A stretch of DNA of 7,688 nt, taken from NCBI GenBank assembly GCA_902475005.1, contig CABRXV010000090.1:1-7688 (forward strand), written 5' to 3'. This document shows positions 4,556 through 7,688 of the stretch, piece after piece. Every line of letters starts with the position of its first letter. Positions within the stretch are counted from its first letter, which is position 1. The notes under the pieces were generated by a model. It had not been told where the DNA came from and did no database searches. It saw only the letters and a program-made list of their open reading frames with translations. The DNA comes from CABRXV01 sp900754955. GTDB taxonomy: Bacteria > Actinomycetota > Coriobacteriia > Coriobacteriales > Eggerthellaceae. A program made the translations under genes and the position numbers.

Positions 4556-7246
4556 ATGGCTCAACCATCGATGAAGGGCGTACCGAACAACACGGTTGAC
4601 GAGAACGGCATCCGCTGGCGTCGTACGCGCTGCTTCATGTGCCACATGAACTGCGGCATGTGGTGCGGCGTCGACACCGAGACGGGCCGTCTGGTGGAGA
4701 TTCGTCCGAACGACGACGAGGGCGCGGTGCTCTGCAACCGCCTCGGCGAGCGCGGCGAGCGCGCCATCAAGTTCCACTATCATCCCAAGCGCATCAACCA
4801 CCCGCTCAAGCGCGTGGGCGAGCGCGGCGAGGACCGCTGGGAGCAGATCTCCTACGACCAGGCTCTCGACGAGATCTCCCAGAAGCTGCTCGAGATCAAG
4901 GAGAAGTACGGCGCCGAGGCGCTCGTCTCCTCCGAGGGCACGTACCGCTCCGACCATCTGTGGGCGCGTACCCGCTTCTTCAACCTGTTCGGCAACCCCG
5001 GCAACGTGGTTGACCCGGGCACGATCTGCTGGTGCTGGAACTACTCGCTCAACATGGCCATGGTGGGCTGGCCGGTCGAGGCCATCATGCCGGTGACCCC
5101 GCAGTCCTCGGGCACGATCGTGAACTGGGGCAAGCGCTACTCCGAGGCGTACGCTCCCGAGGCGCCGCTGTGGCGCACCATCCAGGGCCGCACCACCGTC
5201 GCCGCCGACGAGCCGGCGCAGATGATCAACGTCGACTGCACCTGCATCGACGGCTCCGGTCAAGCCGACATCTGGCTGCAGCCGTACCCTGGCACCGACT
5301 GCATCATCTCGTTCGCGTGGGTGAACGTCATCCTCAACGAGAAGCTCTACGACGAGAGCTTCGTGAAGTACTGGTCGAACGCCCCGTTCCTCATCCGCAA
5401 GGACACCGGCAAGCTGCTGCGCGGCGACGAGATCGACGCCTCCTTCACGCACGAGGACTTCGCGGTGTGGGACGCCAAGTCGGACGGCGTGCTCGGCTGG
5501 TGCTCCGATGAGAACCGCTACTACGCCGAGGGCGAGGTCGATCCCGCTCTCGAGGGCACGTTCTTGGTGAAGCTCGTCGACGGCTCCGAGGTCGAGTGCT
5601 GGACCGCGTTCGACGCCATCAAGGGCCACTTCCAGGAGTACACTCCCGAGCGCGCCGCGAAGGTGTCCGGCGTTCCCGCCCGCAAGATCGCCGAGGCGGC
5701 GCGCCTGTACGCCACCAACGGCCCGGCGTTCATCGGCTGGGGCCTCGGCGGCGGCGACCAGCACGGCTTGAACGCCTCCCAGTTCGGCATCGCCAAGACC
5801 ATGCTGCGCATCCTCACCGGCAACATCGACAACCCCGGCGGCGAGTACATCGGCCAGCCGGCCGACCCGAACGAGGCCGGCAAGCAGAAGCTGTACCCCG
5901 TGCGCGACGCCGAACTCGAGCTCTCCGAGCTGCTCACCGACGAGATCCGCGCGAAGTACATCGGCAACGACCGCTTCCGCGTCATGGCATGGCCGGGCTT
6001 CAAGGCCATCGACAAGAACTACCGCAAGATGTTCGGCCTGCCGCGCCCGATGCTGCACCAGATGCTCTGCTCGCCGGCGCTCGTGTGGGACGCCATCCTC
6101 GACGGCGACCCCTACCCGATCAAGGCCATGATCTGCTGGTCCTCCAACCCGCTTGCGTGGGCGCCGAACACCAAGCGCGTCTACAAGGCCCTGAAGGCTC
6201 TCGAGCTGCTCGTCGTCGTGGAGTACTGGAAGACCCCGACCGCCGCGCTCGCTGACTACATCATGCCGGCCTGCGACTGGATGGAGCGTCCGTGCTGCAC
6301 CACCGCCGAGGACTCCAACGACTTCATCACCGTGGGCGACCGCGGCGTGGAGCCCCTGTACGAGCGCCGCATGGACTACGACTTCTTCCGCGGTCTCGGC
6401 ATCCGCTGCGGTCAGGAGGAGTACTGGCCCTGGGAGACCTACGAGGATCTCATCGAGTACCGCCTCGAGCGCGTGCCCGACATGGATCGCGAGAAGGCCA
6501 CCAACATGGGCAACTTCTTCCCCTACGGCACCGACTTCTACAAGTACGGCCAGCGTCTTGCCAACGGTCAGATTCGCGGCTTCGCCACGAATTCCCGCAA
6601 GGCCGAGATCTACGCGTCGGTGTTCGAGGATCTGGGCTACAGCCCGCTGCCGACCTACACCGAGCCCGAAAGCCCGCTCGGCGACCCCGAGATGGCCAAG
6701 GAGTACCCGCTGCGCCTGACCACCTCCGGTCGCATCAGCCCGCTGTACCATTCCGAGATGCGCACGCCGGGTCACGGCACCCGCTCGGTCGTCCCCTTCC
6801 CGATGACCTGGATGCACATCAACGATGCGCGTAAGCTCCACGTTCGCGAGGGCGACTGGATCTGGATCGAGACGCGCATGGGCCGCATCCGCCAGAAGGC
6901 CCATGTGGGTTGGGACGTGCCCGAGGGCGTCGTGCAGGTTCCGCCGTCGTGGTGGTACCCGGAGATGCCCGCCGAGGAGCCGTGGTCCCAGGGCGTGTTC
7001 GAGTGCGCTGCCAACGTGCTCGTGGACGACGATCCCGACCTTGCCGACAAGATGACGGCGACGTGGAACGCCCGCGGCCTGCTCTGCAAGGTGTATCCGT
7101 GCATCGACCCGACCGACCGCAGCGACGAGAACATTCCGATCGACCACTACGACAACCCGAACGAGCAGACGTTCTGGGACAAGGAGTACGCGGAGCTCGG
7201 CTGCTGGGAGCTCGACGGCAAGAAGGGCACCCATCCGGCGGTGTAA
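4556..7246 (+). CDS. Large cytoplasmic [4Fe-4S] molybdopterin oxidoreductase, possibly dehydroxylase- or reductase-type
   Basis: This 896-residue enzyme belongs to the DMSO reductase superfamily (bis-MGD Mo/W). Seen in order: cluster motif C26-x2-C29-x3-C33...C60; RINHPLKRVGERG (79-91); YDQALDEISQKL (100-111); GTICWCWNYSLN (155-166), where Cys158 aligns with the metal-ligand Cys of the acetylene-hydratase type; a pterin region reading NVDCTCIDGS (225-234) instead of DPRxT; QPYPGTD (242-248); an insertion of roughly 75-80 residues (about 273-350) absent from the neighbouring - strand paralogue; WKTPTAALADYIMPACDWMER (558-578); and the C-terminal dinucleotide-binding domain from about 715, including VREGDWIWIETRMGRIR (763-779). 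The N-terminus lacks a twin-arginine signal and hydrophobic stretch, so the enzyme should be cytoplasmic. No DmsB- or DmsC-like partner is visible. The base and codon pattern is strongly GCC/CTC/CGC-biased, more so than the - strand paralogue, consistent with high expression. Gut Actinobacteria carry catechol dehydroxylases and other specialised reductases of this superfamily; assignment to that group is a guess and the substrate is unknown. Confidence 0.88.
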   Translation: MAQPSMKGVPNNTVDENGIRWRRTRCFMCHMNCGMWCGVDTETGRLVEIRPNDDEGAVLCNRLGERGERAIKFHYHPKRINHPLKRVGERGEDRWEQISYDQALDEISQKLLEIKEKYGAEALVSSEGTYRSDHLWARTRFFNLFGNPGNVVDPGTICWCWNYSLNMAMVGWPVEAIMPVTPQSSGTIVNWGKRYSEAYAPEAPLWRTIQGRTTVAADEPAQMINVDCTCIDGSGQADIWLQPYPGTDCIISFAWVNVILNEKLYDESFVKYWSNAPFLIRKDTGKLLRGDEIDASFTHEDFAVWDAKSDGVLGWCSDENRYYAEGEVDPALEGTFLVKLVDGSEVECWTAFDAIKGHFQEYTPERAAKVSGVPARKIAEAARLYATNGPAFIGWGLGGGDQHGLNASQFGIAKTMLRILTGNIDNPGGEYIGQPADPNEAGKQKLYPVRDAELELSELLTDEIRAKYIGNDRFRVMAWPGFKAIDKNYRKMFGLPRPMLHQMLCSPALVWDAILDGDPYPIKAMICWSSNPLAWAPNTKRVYKALKALELLVVVEYWKTPTAALADYIMPACDWMERPCCTTAEDSNDFITVGDRGVEPLYERRMDYDFFRGLGIRCGQEEYWPWETYEDLIEYRLERVPDMDREKATNMGNFFPYGTDFYKYGQRLANGQIRGFATNSRKAEIYASVFEDLGYSPLPTYTEPESPLGDPEMAKEYPLRLTTSGRISPLYHSEMRTPGHGTRSVVPFPMTWMHINDARKLHVREGDWIWIETRMGRIRQKAHVGWDVPEGVVQVPPSWWYPEMPAEEPWSQGVFECAANVLVDDDPDLADKMTATWNARGLLCKVYPCIDPTDRSDENIPIDHYDNPNEQTFWDKEYAELGCWELDGKKGTHPAV

Positions 7247-7289
7247 CCGAACCCAACGCGAGCGCAGCTTGATTGCGCACGGTGGCAAC

Positions 7290-7361
7290 GCCCCCGCCGG
7301 CACCGAACCGGCGGGGGCCCGGCAGAGGGGGGAGCGGATGCTTCTCCCTCTGCCCCTGTTT
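7290..7361 (+). terminator. Tandem hairpin terminator after the large reductase
   Basis: The first hairpin has a perfect 11-bp stem, 7290-7300 with 7308-7318 (gcccccgccgg / ccggcgggggc), and a 7-nt loop, but no T-run. The second has 7321-7334 pairing with 7341-7354 (ggcagaggg with ccctctgcc, plus five inner pairs including two G-U) around a 6-nt loop, followed by cctgttt. Together they should stop or attenuate transcription before the membrane-protein gene. Confidence 0.7.
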
Positions 7362-7368
7362 GGCGCGC

Positions 7369-7420
7369 GCCCGCTTCGGCGGCGGGCGGCGTTCTGCGTT
7401 CGGCGGCGCGTTGCCGAACG
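7369..7420 (+). other. Two further hairpins ahead of the membrane-protein gene
   Basis: gcccgc (7369-7374) pairs with gcgggc (7382-7387). cgttcggc (7397-7404) pairs perfectly with gccgaacg (7413-7420) across an 8-nt loop. The latter ends 8 nt before the AGGAGGG ribosome binding site (7429-7435). Such a series in a 192-nt gap suggests structured leader RNA or processing sites, but GC-rich DNA makes short dyads common. Confidence 0.4.
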
Positions 7421-7438
7421 TCGAGGCGAGGAGGGAAC

Positions 7439-7688
7439 ATGGCCGAGTTCCAGTGGTTTGATGCGCGCTTCTTCGAGATGCTCTTCCTCGTATGCTTTGC
7501 GGTGTCGTGGCCGTCGTCGATCGTGAAGTCGGTGCGTTCGCGCACCGCCAAGGGGAAGAGCCTCGTGTTTCTGCTGTTCGCGTTCGGCGGCTACCTCTGC
7601 GGGATCACGTCGAAGCTCGTCGACGCGCAGCTGAGCTATACGCTGTTCTTCTACATTTTCAACTGCTGCCTCGTGGGAGCCGACCTCG
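7439..7688 (+). CDS. Small PQ-loop/SemiSWEET-like membrane protein, N-terminal part (3' end outside window)
   Basis: The open frame from ATG 7439 runs off the window with 83 residues visible and no stop. AGGAGGG (7429-7435) lies 3 nt upstream, a strong but closely spaced ribosome binding site. Three hydrophobic segments are apparent at about residues 12-29, 42-57 and 67-82. Between the first two lies a basic loop, SWPSSIVKSVRSRTAKGKS (23-41), which fits the PQ-loop pattern (aromatic-Pro at the helix end, then a basic loop leading to KGxS). This resembles small uncharacterised membrane proteins related to SemiSWEET/PQ-loop transporters; the Gln of the PQ pair is Ser here. It is the next gene after the large reductase on the same strand, across a hairpin-rich 192-nt gap, so it may move the substrate or product of that enzyme. 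The family is moderately supported; the transport role is inferred. Confidence 0.75.
   Translation, partial: MAEFQWFDARFFEMLFLVCFAVSWPSSIVKSVRSRTAKGKSLVFLLFAFGGYLCGITSKLVDAQLSYTLFFYIFNCCLVGADL

Noticed and set aside
4493..7303. 936-codon open frame on the - strand opposite the large reductase
   Set aside because: It mirrors the reductase exactly in extent and reads as low-complexity Val/Arg/Ala/Leu sequence with no family features; a by-product of strong third-position GC bias in the + gene.

Overview
The window is GC-rich, densely coded bacterial DNA. The combination of a C-terminal Asd fragment, two divergently transcribed molybdopterin enzymes, a small rubredoxin and a PQ-loop-like membrane protein fits an anaerobic high-GC actinobacterium. 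My best guess is Coriobacteriia/Eggerthellaceae, the gut lineage rich in paralogous DMSO-reductase-superfamily genes. This assignment is inferred from gene content and composition, not from a search.

Layout. 1-384 (+): the end of asd (aspartate-semialdehyde dehydrogenase). 385-789: no gene; it holds a 29-bp tandem duplication, a strong convergent hairpin terminator and about 240 nt I cannot explain. 790-1647 (-): a TIGR02452/PARG-like macrodomain protein with an altered catalytic signature. 1720-3897 (-): a 725-residue tungsten/molybdenum bis-MGD enzyme that closely resembles acetylene hydratase, including the catalytic Asp next to the second cluster Cys and the Cys metal ligand. 3898-4130: divergent intergenic region with an extended -10-like palindrome. 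4131-4289 (+): a 52-residue rubredoxin whose first knuckle is C-x-C instead of C-x2-C. 4364-4400: intrinsic terminator. 4401-4555: a leader with three helically phased direct repeats, an inverted repeat and a hairpin overlapping the ribosome binding site. 4556-7246 (+): an 896-residue cytoplasmic [4Fe-4S] molybdopterin oxidoreductase. 7247-7438: four consecutive hairpins. 7439-end (+): start of a small PQ-loop/SemiSWEET-like membrane protein, cut by the window edge.

How the genes may work together. The 896-residue enzyme has no Tat signal, no DmsB-type ferredoxin and no membrane anchor nearby. It is followed by a small membrane protein and preceded by an elaborate leader. That looks like an inducible single-substrate module, perhaps uptake plus cytoplasmic reduction or dehydroxylation of a small molecule. 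The acetylene-hydratase-like enzyme and macrodomain gene are on the opposite strand 72 bp apart and may be co-transcribed. The rubredoxin between the two molybdoenzymes is a possible one-electron donor, but position is the only evidence. The most noteworthy items are the acetylene-hydratase-like enzyme with a remodelled substrate pocket, the repeat-rich leader of the large reductase, the macrodomain with its catalytic QEE apparently replaced by PEQ, and the C-x-C rubredoxin.
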